Positions 6,717 through 14,535 of a stretch of DNA of 32,751 nucleotides are shown here, piece by piece. A program made the translations under genes and the position numbers. The notes under the pieces were generated by a model, which did no database searches, was not told the DNA's origin, and saw only the letters and a program-made list of their open reading frames with translations. Source of the DNA: Vibrio sp. UCD-FRSSP16_30 (lineage in GTDB: Bacteria > Pseudomonadota > Gammaproteobacteria > Enterobacterales > Vibrionaceae); contig NZ_LZFW01000013.1 in assembly GCF_001676025.1 (NCBI RefSeq), positions 1-32,751 on the forward strand, given 5' to 3'. Within the stretch, counting starts at the first letter, position 1. The number at the start of each line of letters is the position of its first letter.

Positions 6717-7617
6717 TGTTAAGAAGTAGCTGAATGAAAATCACACTCCCCAGCACGCCCATAATGACGCTAACACTGATCTCATAAGGGTAAATCACCA
6801 GCCTACCTATGATGTCACACAGCAACACTAATCCTGCGCCAGATAGGGCTAAAAGAGGCAGAGAGTTTCTTAAATTATCACCCATTTTTAAGCGAATAAT
6901 ATTAGGTACCACTAAACCTAAAAATGGTATCGCACCAACGGTCACCACCGTTAATCCGACAATGGCAGCAATGAATGCAAGGGCAAGGTAATAATAGGCT
7001 TGATAGTTCAGTCCAAGATTGGTGCTCATTTCTTTACCCAGAGTGAGCATGGTAAATCGGTCAGCAAATAGGTACGCCAAAATCGTAATAAATAAGGTTA
7101 GCCAAAGCACCTCATAACGTCCTTGAATAACAGCCGAAAAATCCCCTGATAACCACAACATGATCGATTGCAATAGATCAAACTGATAGGCAAAAAAGCT
7201 GACCACCGCACCAATAACCGCAGCGTACATCATGCCAATAAGAGGCACAACAACCGTTGAGCGCAAAGAGACCCGTTGAATAAGCCACATAAAGCCAATT
7301 GCGCCAACAAAGGAAGCAGCGCATGCAATCAAAATTTTAGCCAAAATGGACATTTGCGGATTAAAGATAGCAATAGCTAACAGCGCTAAAGCCGCCCACT
7401 CAGTAGTGCCCGTTGTGGTTGGTTCGACAAACTTATTGCGAGTAATTAACTGCATTAGCATACCCGCCACCGCTAAAGCCACACCGCTTAATAATAAAGC
7501 GGCAGTGCGAGGCCAACGAGATAGCCACAATAATTGAAGATCTTGCGACAGATCTCCTGCGCCAAGTAAGAGACTCACCAGTGCTAATAGCGCGGTGAGT
7601 ATAATCATAATAAACAT
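6694..7617 (-). CDS. Ferric-siderophore ABC importer, permease (CeuB/YclN/FatD-like), 307 aa
   Basis: This is the second FecCD-family permease, with multiple membrane segments and the characteristic MLMQLITRNKFVEPTTTGT motif of the CeuB/FatD branch. It pairs with the downstream permease as a heterodimer. The first codon is 6 nt after the stop of the binding-protein gene. An ATG three codons in (7608) is an alternative start, since the only purine-rich stretch, CGAGATG, suits either poorly. Its end overlaps the next gene by 23 nt. Confidence 0.93.
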   Translation of the reverse strand: MFIMIILTALLALVSLLLGAGDLSQDLQLLWLSRWPRTAALLLSGVALAVAGMLMQLITRNKFVEPTTTGTTEWAALALLAIAIFNPQMSILAKILIACAASFVGAIGFMWLIQRVSLRSTVVVPLIGMMYAAVIGAVVSFFAYQFDLLQSIMLWLSGDFSAVIQGRYEVLWLTLFITILAYLFADRFTMLTLGKEMSTNLGLNYQAYYYLALAFIAAIVGLTVVTVGAIPFLGLVVPNIIRLKMGDNLRNSLPLLALSGAGLVLLCDIIGRLVIYPYEISVSVIMGVLGSVIFIQLLLNNGSLRRG

Positions 7618-7622
7618 CTCGG

Positions 7623-8528
7623 TTAGTGAGATTTCTGAAGCGCGTTTATATACTCATCAATACCTGTTTCAACCGCGGTTAAACCAGACATGACAATGTA
7701 CCAGTTGGTTGGGTCTAAATAGATAATTTGATCATTTTGATAAGCATTCATCTTATGCACTATTGGGTTATCGAGCAGAGATTTAGCCCCGCCACTGCCC
7801 TGCCCAATCGCAGAATCTCTATCCACCACAAATAACCAATCTGGATTGGTTTTTAGTAGAAATTCAAACGAGATAGGATCGCCATGAGTGGCCGCTTTTA
7901 CATCTTTAATGGCTGGTGTCATGCCTAATTCATCATGTAACCAACCAAAGCGTGAACCTGAGCCATAAGCGCTGATCTTTCCGCCACTAGTCAGAATAAT
8001 TAAGCCATTACCCGCCTCTTTTGAAAGCGCATTAGCATGCTGAACTTTTTTATCGAGTGCCGCTAATTTTTGTTCAACGATATCTGATTTATCAAAAATC
8101 ACGGCAAAGCTGCGCGCTACATTTCTTATTTGATTAAGAAAACCGGGGCCCCAAACGGTCATATCAACGGTTGGAGCAATATTATTAAGTGGTTTAAAAG
8201 CTTTTGCTGAACGATTAGCCACAATAATAAGGTCGGGCTGCATGGATGCGACCGCTTCATAGTTTGGTTCAAATAAAGAACCGACATTTCTATACTTTGA
8301 GGATTTATATTGACTTAAATAGTCCGGCACAAAAGCTTGAGGTAAACCTGCAACCTCGACGCCTATTGTGTTTAAGGTATCAAGGGAGGCAATATCGAAA
8401 GTCACCACTTTCTGTGGAACTGCGTCAAGTTTTAGAACTCCCTGAGCATGGTTTGTCGTAATGGAGGCATGGCTATTAAAAGACAAGATGAAAGTGGCTA
8501 ATGTAAAAACAATCTTTTTAAATGTCAT
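7623..8528 (-). CDS. Periplasmic ferric-siderophore binding protein (CeuE/FatB/VctP-like), 301 aa
   Basis: A signal peptide (MTFKKIVFTLATFILSFNSHA) precedes a class III substrate-binding fold. It captures the ferric siderophore and delivers it to the permeases. Three arginine contexts (ANRSAKAF, GSRFGW, VDRDSAIG) match the Arg triad of CeuE-like proteins. His198 in RFGWLHDELG and Tyr277 in TNWYIVMSG correspond in context to the CeuE His and Tyr that complete iron coordination with tetradentate catecholates. There is no lipobox, so it appears soluble in the periplasm. It is the first gene of the operon, which starts from a promoter in 8529-8719 carrying a Fur-box-like element. Confidence 0.93.
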   Translation of the reverse strand: MTFKKIVFTLATFILSFNSHASITTNHAQGVLKLDAVPQKVVTFDIASLDTLNTIGVEVAGLPQAFVPDYLSQYKSSKYRNVGSLFEPNYEAVASMQPDLIIVANRSAKAFKPLNNIAPTVDMTVWGPGFLNQIRNVARSFAVIFDKSDIVEQKLAALDKKVQHANALSKEAGNGLIILTSGGKISAYGSGSRFGWLHDELGMTPAIKDVKAATHGDPISFEFLLKTNPDWLFVVDRDSAIGQGSGGAKSLLDNPIVHKMNAYQNDQIIYLDPTNWYIVMSGLTAVETGIDEYINALQKSH

Positions 8529-8578
8529 AACGGACTATCAATGTAAATAAGTTATCTGATTGCATTAGAGTAACACCA

Positions 8579-8608
8579 TTGCAAATAAAAACCATTACCA
8601 TTTACATT
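8579..8608 (+). promoter_or_regulatory. Predicted promoter and Fur box between the importer and the flavoprotein
   Basis: On the plus strand TTGCAA (8579-8584) and TACATT (8603-8608) with an 18-bp spacer make a plausible promoter for the siderophore-interacting protein. The spacer holds a 19-bp element (8584-8602; minus strand AATGGTAATGGTTTTTATT) that I score by hand at 13 of 16 specified positions of AATGANAATNATTNTCATT. Lying between divergent genes, one bound Fur could repress both directions. It shares AATGGTAAT with the receptor operator. Confidence 0.55.
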
Positions 8609-8719
8609 TAGTAATTAACTCGCTAGTCTATATTTGAATTGGAGATTGGTTTAGATTCGACAGCGTATCTGCGCCTTGCCCTTCTTTGTTTGTTGAGCGA
8701 AATCGGTATTAATAATCTT

Positions 8720-9490
8720 ATGACCAAGCCAAAACTAAAAGAAATTGAAGTCGTCTTTTGTGAACGAACTACGCCGAACATGCAGCGAATTACTTTTTAT
8801 AGTACAGAACTTGCAAGTTTGCCCCATGACTGTGAAGGGGGATACATTAAGCTGCTGTTTAATCACAATGGTGGCACTGACATCCGTGATTATAGTGAAA
8901 ACAAGCGTCCGATAATGCGTACCTATACCATACGCAAATACTGCGCTCATGACTGCACTATCGAAGTCGATTTTGTCTGTCACACCACAACTGATATTAA
9001 TGCTGGATTTGCCTCCCGCTGGGCAATGCAAGCAAAAGCAGGAGATTCCATTTCTATGGGTGGTCCTGGCATTATAAAAAATCTAAATTCTCATGCCGAC
9101 TGGTTTTTTATGATTGCGGATATGACAGCATTGCCAGCGCTCAGCGCCAAAATTAAAAATCTGCCAGCAGACGCTAAGGGCTACGCACTCATTCAAGTCA
9201 TTTCAAAACAAGATATACAGGAAATTGATGCACCAAGCGGTATTAATATTGATTGGCTAACAGATGAAGATTGTTTAGTTGAAAAAGCACGTTCATTACA
9301 TTGGCATGCCGGTATTCCCTTTGCATGGGTAGCCTGTGAGTTTGATTCGATGAAACAACTACGCCAATATTTTACCAATGAAAAAGCGCTTAATAAATCC
9401 AATATGTACATTAGCAGTTATTGGAAAAAAGGGGTTACTGAAGACGGGCATAAGATCATTAAATATGAAGATGCACAAAGTTTAGGTTAA
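8720..9490 (+). CDS. Siderophore-interacting FAD-binding protein (ViuB/YqjH family), 256 aa
   Basis: This is a cytoplasmic flavoprotein that releases iron from imported ferric siderophores by reduction. The family's FAD-binding segment RTYTIR is present, followed by the NAGFASRWA and GDSISMGGPG stretches and the C-terminal SIP domain with SSYWKKGVTEDGH. The start is placed at ATG 8720 (MTKPKLKEIEV), which gives the family's usual length. A longer frame from a TTG at 8639 would add 27 residues that look unrelated and would begin only about 30 bp past the predicted promoter. The Shine-Dalgarno sequence is weak for either start. It is divergent from the importer operon and probably shares its iron regulation. 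Confidence 0.9.
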   Translation: MTKPKLKEIEVVFCERTTPNMQRITFYSTELASLPHDCEGGYIKLLFNHNGGTDIRDYSENKRPIMRTYTIRKYCAHDCTIEVDFVCHTTTDINAGFASRWAMQAKAGDSISMGGPGIIKNLNSHADWFFMIADMTALPALSAKIKNLPADAKGYALIQVISKQDIQEIDAPSGINIDWLTDEDCLVEKARSLHWHAGIPFAWVACEFDSMKQLRQYFTNEKALNKSNMYISSYWKKGVTEDGHKIIKYEDAQSLG

Positions 9491-9509
9491 ATTAAATACA
9501 GAGCTCTAC

Positions 9510-9534
9510 ACCACTACATATGCAGGTGGTTTTA
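9510..9534 (+). terminator. Weak terminator after the siderophore-interacting gene
   Basis: ACCACT (9510-9515) pairs with GGTGGT region 9525-9530 (five Watson-Crick pairs and one G-T) over a 9-nt loop, followed by TTTTA. The stem is short, so efficiency may be low. Confidence 0.4.
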
Positions 9535-9866
9535 TAAAAATACTTGTTACTGATTTATATTCTAACCCTTTGTTTTGTAGTAACATTTCTTTTACAAACC
9601 AGCCTGTATCTTGGCATATATAGTGTCCATTATTTAATGATTAATTACCTCTCACATTCAACATTCTGTCGATAAATAACTCAATTCAATTACTTTGCGG
9701 ATTTAGTTAATATTTTTCAAAATTATTTTGGGTACTTGCTCACAGAGTTAATTTTCACTTCTGCACTTCTTTACATATATCAGTACAAAGAGGAGACAAG
9801 CAATTTTAGGTCAAACCTCTTAATAATCCTTATTGGAGGTAAGACGAAATATCCTCTACACAAAAG
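9535..9866. other. AT-rich leader before the symporter gene
   Basis: About 330 bp between the flavoprotein terminator and the symporter start hold no reading frame I would call and no convincing -35/-10 pair. Near the right end is a perfect GGAGGT (9835-9840), discussed under the symporter. The length suggests a long 5' leader or regulated promoter region, but no known riboswitch fold is recognised. Confidence 0.4.
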
Positions 9867-11120
9867 GTGAACGAAGTGTTAAAAGATAAAAGTTTGCTCG
9901 GCAATCTTGGTGTACAAGTCGTCATAGCGATGGTCATTGGTACCCTCGTTGGTGCGGTCATGGGTGAAAGCGCAACCGTTTTTGCACCACTTGGCACAAT
10001 TTTCATTAACCTCATTAAAATGTTGGTTATTCCTTTGGTCGCGGTTGCTCTAATTTCGGGCGCAGCAGGTCTGGGTGACAGCTCATCAGCAGGTAAAGTT
10101 GGCTTATCAACACTGGCTTTCTTTGGTTTAACATCTGCACTAGCGGTGACATTAGCACTGGTTATGGGCAATATTTTTCAACCAGGAACTGGCATTGATC
10201 TCGCTTCTGTTGAAAGTATGTTCTCTAGTGAATATGCATCTCAAGGGGCAATACCTGGTTTTTGGGATACCGTAACCGGTATGATCCCAACCAATATTTT
10301 CCAATCTTTAAACGAAGCTAACATTCTACAAATTTTAGTATTCTGCCTGTTCTTTGGTGTTGCTGTTTCAAGTTTAGAGAAAAAACGTCGTGAACCATTG
10401 ATGAACGGTGTGAATGCCATTGTTGATGCGATGGTATGGATGATCAACAAGGTTATGCTAGTTGCACCACTAGGTGTATTTGGTTTGATGGCCGACGCAG
10501 TGGGTTCATTCGGATTTAGCGCGCTTACTGTCGTACTAAAACTGTTTATCGTTTATGTTGTAGCGATTCTGATTTTCGGTTTTATTGTCTACCCTGCATT
10601 AGTTCATGTACTGACTAAAACTTCAGCTAAGAAGTTCTTAGTGGCAATGAAGAAACCACAAGCGGTTGCACTATCAACAGCGTCATCTATGGCAACTCTT
10701 CCTGTTACGATGAACACCGTTGAAAAAGAATTGGGCGTAAGAAATTCCACCAGCTCTTTTGTATTGCCTCTAGGCGCAACTATCAATATGTCTGGTAACG
10801 CTATCTACTATGGTTTAGTGGCGATTTTCTTTGCTCAAATGTTTGGTATCGATTTAAGCCTTGGCGCTTATATCGCCATCATTGCAACGTCAACGTTGGG
10901 CGCAGTTGGTCAAGCCGGTGTGCCTGGACCATCATTCCTAGTAGTTGCAGTATTACTTGCCGCCGGCATCCCAATTGAAGGTCTACCACTTCTATTCGCT
11001 CTTGATCGTATTTTTGACATGATTCGTACCGCGCTAAACATCACTGGTGATGCCGCGTGTGCTTTGATTGTTGATTCGCTATTAGAAGATGAAGTATCGA
11101 CTGTAGAGCAGCACGGTTAA
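9867..11120 (+). CDS. Dicarboxylate/amino-acid:cation symporter (DAACS family), 417 aa
   Basis: This inner-membrane secondary transporter takes up dicarboxylates or acidic/neutral amino acids with H+ or Na+. Family signatures are the serine-rich re-entrant loop ALSTASSMATLPVT, the NMSGNAIY motif in PLGATINMSGNAIYYG (NMDGTAIY in most members) and the DRIFDMIRTALNITGD segment with conserved Asp and Asn. Length is normal. The start given is GTG at 9867, but the strong Shine-Dalgarno GGAGGT (9835-9840) lies 26 nt before it and 8 nt before an in-frame ATA (9849), so the true start may be upstream and non-canonical. A strong terminator follows at 11173-11204. The substrate cannot be fixed from sequence. 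Confidence 0.93.
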   Translation: MNEVLKDKSLLGNLGVQVVIAMVIGTLVGAVMGESATVFAPLGTIFINLIKMLVIPLVAVALISGAAGLGDSSSAGKVGLSTLAFFGLTSALAVTLALVMGNIFQPGTGIDLASVESMFSSEYASQGAIPGFWDTVTGMIPTNIFQSLNEANILQILVFCLFFGVAVSSLEKKRREPLMNGVNAIVDAMVWMINKVMLVAPLGVFGLMADAVGSFGFSALTVVLKLFIVYVVAILIFGFIVYPALVHVLTKTSAKKFLVAMKKPQAVALSTASSMATLPVTMNTVEKELGVRNSTSSFVLPLGATINMSGNAIYYGLVAIFFAQMFGIDLSLGAYIAIIATSTLGAVGQAGVPGPSFLVVAVLLAAGIPIEGLPLLFALDRIFDMIRTALNITGDAACALIVDSLLEDEVSTVEQHG

Positions 11121-11172
11121 TTGCTAACAGTTAAGTCATGAATCGCTAATTTATTAGTACTCATTCATTAGT

Positions 11173-11204
11173 AAAAAACGGACTAAATAATTAGTCCGTT
11201 TTTT
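11173..11204. terminator. Strong bidirectional intrinsic terminator
   Basis: Perfect arms AAAAAACGGACTAA (11173-11186) and TTAGTCCGTTTTTT (11191-11204) flank a 4-nt loop, with A-tract and T-tract on either side. It ends both the symporter gene and the convergent gene at 11183, whose stop codon lies inside the hairpin. Confidence 0.92.
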
Positions 11205-11770
11205 TGTTCTACTCTATCAAGCAAAATATCAATAGCGCGAGAAAGTGAAATTAGAAAGGTGATCATGGTTAAGCCTGAGTGGGCGAAGCCATAAGATGGA
11301 CAAATTTTAGAAGCAAGTCTTTGCTCACGAGGCAGACGAGTGACTTGATAGCTGTCTAGCATTTGACTCACCAAGTGCGCTGGCGTGTCATCATCAAGTT
11401 CCCAATGCTGGGTAATATCAAATGCAAAATAGTGACGAAAGAGCGAACTAATCGCTTGAGAGTCGAACACCACATACCCTGCCATCTCTTTTTCCATGCC
11501 AGCCTTCATTACCCTAGCAAGATCCTGCGTTTGCTCGCTTTGGTATTTAGCATCAAATAATTCTCTCAGCAACGCTTGGATATAATCATCCCACGCCATA
11601 AGAGCGGTTATTGATAAAGTGCTTGGTGTTGGCTCATTATTATGATCTTGGCTGGACGCATTCGAACTAGCGCTTACGCTTGTATGGGTAAGAGTGTGGG
11701 TATGGCAAGACAACATAGAAGACTCTATGTTGTCCAATACGGTACTAAAATTAGACTGAGCGCTAGACAT
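11183..11770 (-). CDS. Hypothetical protein with Ser/Thr/His-rich N-terminal linker, 195 aa
   Basis: I do not recognise this protein. The first 60 residues are low in complexity and rich in Ser, Thr, His and Asn (SCHTHTLTHTSVSASSNAS); the rest looks like a folded, helical domain (ALMAWDDYIQALLRELFDAKY; RLPREQRLASKICPSYGFAHSG). No signal peptide is seen, and only one moderately hydrophobic stretch near the C-terminus (LTMITFLISL). The start is placed at 11770 because AAAGGAA stands 6 nt upstream; a 12-codon longer frame has no such signal. Its stop codon falls within the terminator hairpin at 11173-11204. It stands alone between convergent and same-strand neighbours. Confidence 0.6.
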   Translation of the reverse strand: MSSAQSNFSTVLDNIESSMLSCHTHTLTHTSVSASSNASSQDHNNEPTPSTLSITALMAWDDYIQALLRELFDAKYQSEQTQDLARVMKAGMEKEMAGYVVFDSQAISSLFRHYFAFDITQHWELDDDTPAHLVSQMLDSYQVTRLPREQRLASKICPSYGFAHSGLTMITFLISLSRAIDILLDRVEQKNGLII

Positions 11771-11925
11771 ATCATTCCTTTTGCCAAGTGCATTTGAAAT
11801 AGCCAAATCAATTACTTAGCTATCATAACCATCAATCCTTTGATGGCAGCAACGCAAGTAAGCATCACCTTTTAATACTGTAGCACCTTTTTAGCGGATA
11901 TATAGTTTGTGTCTGTATCTGATGA

Positions 11926-12549
11926 TTAATTCGCCATTACTGCTGCAATTTGAGCACAGGTTAGTTTGGCATCTTTATAATCAATGGCTATCGGTGTCAC
12001 GCTATCTTGCCCGACAACAAATAAAGAAGGAAAACTATTCCCACCAATAGAGCGCGCAAATGAAATCTCAGAAATAAGAGCTTCGTTTATCTCATTTGAC
12101 TCAATATCCGAGCAAAACTTAGCAACGTCTAAGCCAATGTCATCGGCCAAAGCAACCAATACACTCATGTCACTAGGATTTTTTGCCTGTAAATAATAGG
12201 CATGCTGCACGGCGGTAAGCATTTGCAACTCCCTACCCTGACGCCTTGCCGCCAACATGGCTCGGCACGAAGGATAAGTTGAACGGCGCGGCGTATTCAT
12301 TGACCAAAAGTCATGATTAAATTCAGTGCCCAGTAGCGATGTGATTTTATTCCAATACGATGCAATTTGAGCCTGCATCTGCCCTGGCATTGCAATATCA
12401 GAATCAGGCGCAAGTCCACCCACGACATAGACAATGTCTAGCTTATCTTGAAAGCTTGCTTCAATTTGCTGCCAAGTGGGTTTATACCCCCAGCACCACG
12501 CGCACATGGGATCATAAACATAATATAAACGATAATGTTGAGTGTTCAT
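11926..12549 (-). CDS. DsbA-family thioredoxin-fold protein (FrnE-like), 207 aa
   Basis: A thioredoxin-fold protein with the active-site motif CAWC (Cys16 and Cys19) near the N-terminus in YVYDPMCAWCWGYKPTW, followed by a helical insert and a C-terminal GGNSFPSLFV segment holding the cis-proline of the fold. There is no signal peptide, so it probably works in the cytoplasm, unlike DsbA itself. The family includes disulfide isomerases and glutathione-dependent enzymes; the reaction here is not determined. The start at 12549 is supported by TTAGGAG 6 nt upstream; the longer frame from 12585 is not. It is divergent from yciB. Confidence 0.88.
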   Translation of the reverse strand: MNTQHYRLYYVYDPMCAWCWGYKPTWQQIEASFQDKLDIVYVVGGLAPDSDIAMPGQMQAQIASYWNKITSLLGTEFNHDFWSMNTPRRSTYPSCRAMLAARRQGRELQMLTAVQHAYYLQAKNPSDMSVLVALADDIGLDVAKFCSDIESNEINEALISEISFARSIGGNSFPSLFVVGQDSVTPIAIDYKDAKLTCAQIAAVMAN

Positions 12550-12779
12550 TGCAGCTCCTAACGCTTTTGCTAGTCGGTAAGACAAATACTATTGTGCTTA
12601 TATTCACTGTAATTAATATCATTATATAAGCTCAAGTGTGATGGAATCGGCGACACAGCCCTAAAGATTAAAGAATCCAATCATCACTTGCTACATTTTG
12701 TTACTAACCGCAAGTCAATCGCTATATTTCATGGGTTCGATTAGGTAGACTAAGCCAAACATCGAACTCAGTAAGACCA

Positions 12780-13316
12780 ATGAAACAACTACTTGACTTC
12801 ATCCCTCTCATCATCTTTTTTGTATTGTATAAGATGTATGACATTTATGTGGGAACCGGGGCGTTAATTGCGGCGACAGCACTGCAACTTTTAATCACGT
12901 ATTTTGTGTATAAAAAAGTTGGAAAGATGCAATTGATCACCTTTTTGGTGGTGGTGATTTTCGGCAGTATGACCATACTTCTTCATGATGAAGACTTTAT
13001 CAAATGGAAAGTTACCCTCGTCTATACTCTGTTTTCATTCGGTCTTATTATTTCACAACGATTAGGGAAACCAGCGATCAAGGGAATGTTAGAGAAAGAG
13101 ATTTCTCTACCTGACAACGTATGGAAGAGAATTAACTGGGCATGGAGCTTATTTTTTGCAGCTTGCGCCCTACTCAACATCTACGTTGCCTTTCATCTTT
13201 CTCTTGATGTATGGGTCAACTTCAAAGTGTTCGGCTTATCCATTGCCACACTGTTGTTTGCCTTATTAACTGGATTCTATATCTATCAACACATACCTAA
13301 AGAGAGTAAAAAATAG
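12780..13316 (+). CDS. yciB: Inner-membrane protein YciB (septation protein A family), 178 aa
   Basis: An integral membrane protein with about five hydrophobic segments, starting [26 protein letters not shown], which is characteristic of YciB/IspZ. In E. coli and Shigella it is linked to cell-envelope synthesis and septation and interacts with elongation and division proteins. The segment [21 protein letters not shown] is another family mark. It is the first gene of a tight plus-strand cluster: its TAG stop ends one base before the ATG of yciA. The ribosome-binding site is modest (AGTAAGA). Confidence 0.95.
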   Translation: MKQLLDFIPLIIFFVLYKMYDIYVGTGALIAATALQLLITYFVYKKVGKMQLITFLVVVIFGSMTILLHDEDFIKWKVTLVYTLFSFGLIISQRLGKPAIKGMLEKEISLPDNVWKRINWAWSLFFAACALLNIYVAFHLSLDVWVNFKVFGLSIATLLFALLTGFYIYQHIPKESKK

Positions 13317-13317
13317 A

Positions 13318-13728
13318 ATGAGTAACCCGTCATCTCTATCTGACAAGATAGCACCTAACGGAGAAATGCTACTAAGAACACTGGCTATGCCAGCTGACAC
13401 CAACGCCAATGGTGATATCTTTGGTGGTTGGATTATGTCTCAGCTTGATCTTGCCGGTGGTATACTAGCCAAAGAAATATCTAAGGGTAGAATTGCCACG
13501 GTATCAGTATCGACGATTACCTTTAAGCGACCTGTTTCTGTCGGTGATATCGTCTGTTGTCATGGTAAATGCAGTCGTATTGGCAACTCATCTATGTCTA
13601 TTGAGTTGCAAGTTTGGAATAAAAAAGTGCTGGGTGACCGAGCAGGGGAAAGAGAACTGGTTTGTGAAGCCACTTTCCACTATGTTGCTATAGATGAGAA
13701 TGGTCGTCCTCGCCAAATTCAAAAGTAA
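13318..13728 (+). CDS. yciA: Acyl-CoA thioester hydrolase YciA, 136 aa
   Basis: A hotdog-fold thioesterase that hydrolyses a range of acyl-CoAs in the cytoplasm. The conserved segment [22 protein letters not shown] carries the Asn-Gly-Asp catalytic region of YciA, and [16 protein letters not shown] is the second family block. Length and C-terminus ([13 protein letters not shown]) are normal. It is nearly fused to yciB (1-nt gap) and 11 nt from yciI, so the three are likely one operon. Confidence 0.95.
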   Translation: MSNPSSLSDKIAPNGEMLLRTLAMPADTNANGDIFGGWIMSQLDLAGGILAKEISKGRIATVSVSTITFKRPVSVGDIVCCHGKCSRIGNSSMSIELQVWNKKVLGDRAGERELVCEATFHYVAIDENGRPRQIQK

Positions 13729-13739
13729 AAGGGTTTGTT

Positions 13740-14036
13740 ATGTGGTATGTTATTTTTTCAACTGATGTAAAAGATTCACTACAAAAACGTCTTAGCGTAA
13801 GAGAACAACATCTGGCACGTTTACAAGACTTACATGATCAAGGGCGTTTACTCACAGCAGGTCCTATGCCTGCTATTGATAGCGAAAATCCAGCGGATGC
13901 AGGGTTTACCGGTTCAACTGTTATTGCTCAGTTTGAAACACTGCAAGATGCTCAATCTTGGGCTGATAACGACCCATACATCGAAGCAGGCGTCTATCAG
14001 GACGTTATTGTTAAACCTTATAAGAAAGTATTCTAA
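13740..14036 (+). CDS. yciI: YciI-like protein, 98 aa
   Basis: A small cytoplasmic protein of the YciI/YCII dimeric alpha-beta barrel family, whose members have a conserved His-Asp pair and an uncertain, possibly enzymatic role. Here the blocks [34 protein letters not shown] and [21 protein letters not shown] are visible. A Shine-Dalgarno sequence AAAGGG lies upstream, and the stop is 2 nt before the aspS start. Confidence 0.95.
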   Translation: MWYVIFSTDVKDSLQKRLSVREQHLARLQDLHDQGRLLTAGPMPAIDSENPADAGFTGSTVIAQFETLQDAQSWADNDPYIEAGVYQDVIVKPYKKVF

Positions 14037-14038
14037 TT

Positions 14039-14452
14039 ATGTATTCAATATTTAAAAATGCCCTTGTCATCACTATTGCAGCCATTATCTTAGCTGGGTG
14101 TGCATCAAGCAGTGCCGAGCAACGTGAACTAAAATTGATGGCTGACCGCCGCGCAGGGATCCTTGCATCAAGTTTACCTATCGAATATGGCCCACTGACC
14201 ATCACTCGAGCTACAGCAAAAGAGACCACGGTTATCATCGAAATGCTTTATAACCAGTCAGGCCATAAACCTGCTGATAAGCTGGTAACAAGTGCTAATG
14301 ATTTCTACTGTAACTCTAAAGACGTGCGAGAAACGATGGATAAAGGTATTAACTACCTAATCAAAATTCGTAATAATCGCGGTCAACAAATTATAGAGCA
14401 AGTTATCAGCGCTAAAACATGTGCCGCTGAAGCTGAAAAAGAAAAAGAATAA
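14039..14452 (+). CDS. aspS: GspS/AspS-like type II secretion pilotin lipoprotein, 137 aa
   Basis: A lipoprotein signal with lipobox LAGC gives lipid-modified Cys21. The mature part has the segment YGPLTITRATAKETTVIIEMLY and two cysteines (Cys91 in DFYCNSKDV and Cys128 in AKTCAAE) that could form the disulfide seen in GspS-beta/AspS pilotins. Such pilotins carry the GspD secretin to the outer membrane. In V. cholerae AspS is encoded away from the eps type II secretion operon, as it would be here. Assignment rests on recognition of pattern and genomic place, not on alignment. It is the last gene of the yci cluster, followed by the terminator at 14498-14529. Confidence 0.65.
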   Translation: MYSIFKNALVITIAAIILAGCASSSAEQRELKLMADRRAGILASSLPIEYGPLTITRATAKETTVIIEMLYNQSGHKPADKLVTSANDFYCNSKDVRETMDKGINYLIKIRNNRGQQIIEQVISAKTCAAEAEKEKE

Positions 14453-14497
14453 CGCTAAAACTATTATCACCGTTTTACCGCTATAGCTTAAATTTAC

Positions 14498-14529
14498 AAA
14501 GGCCAAGGCTCATTAGAGTCTTGGCCTTT
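14498..14529. terminator. Bidirectional terminator between aspS and the methyltransferase
   Basis: AAAGGCCAAG (14498-14507) and CTTGGCCTTT (14520-14529) form a perfect 10-bp stem with a 12-nt loop and a following TTTTC. It sits between convergent genes and can serve both. Confidence 0.85.
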
Positions 14530-14535
14530 TCTGTC

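Noticed and set aside
8639..8719. TTG start for the siderophore-interacting protein
   Set aside because: The extra 27 residues do not resemble the family and ATG 8720 gives normal length, though a weak Shine-Dalgarno sequence leaves some doubt.
9830..10171. 113-codon frame opposite the symporter start
   Set aside because: It is antisense to a well-supported membrane protein, and its Pro/Thr/Ala-rich translation is typical of the reverse frame of such genes.
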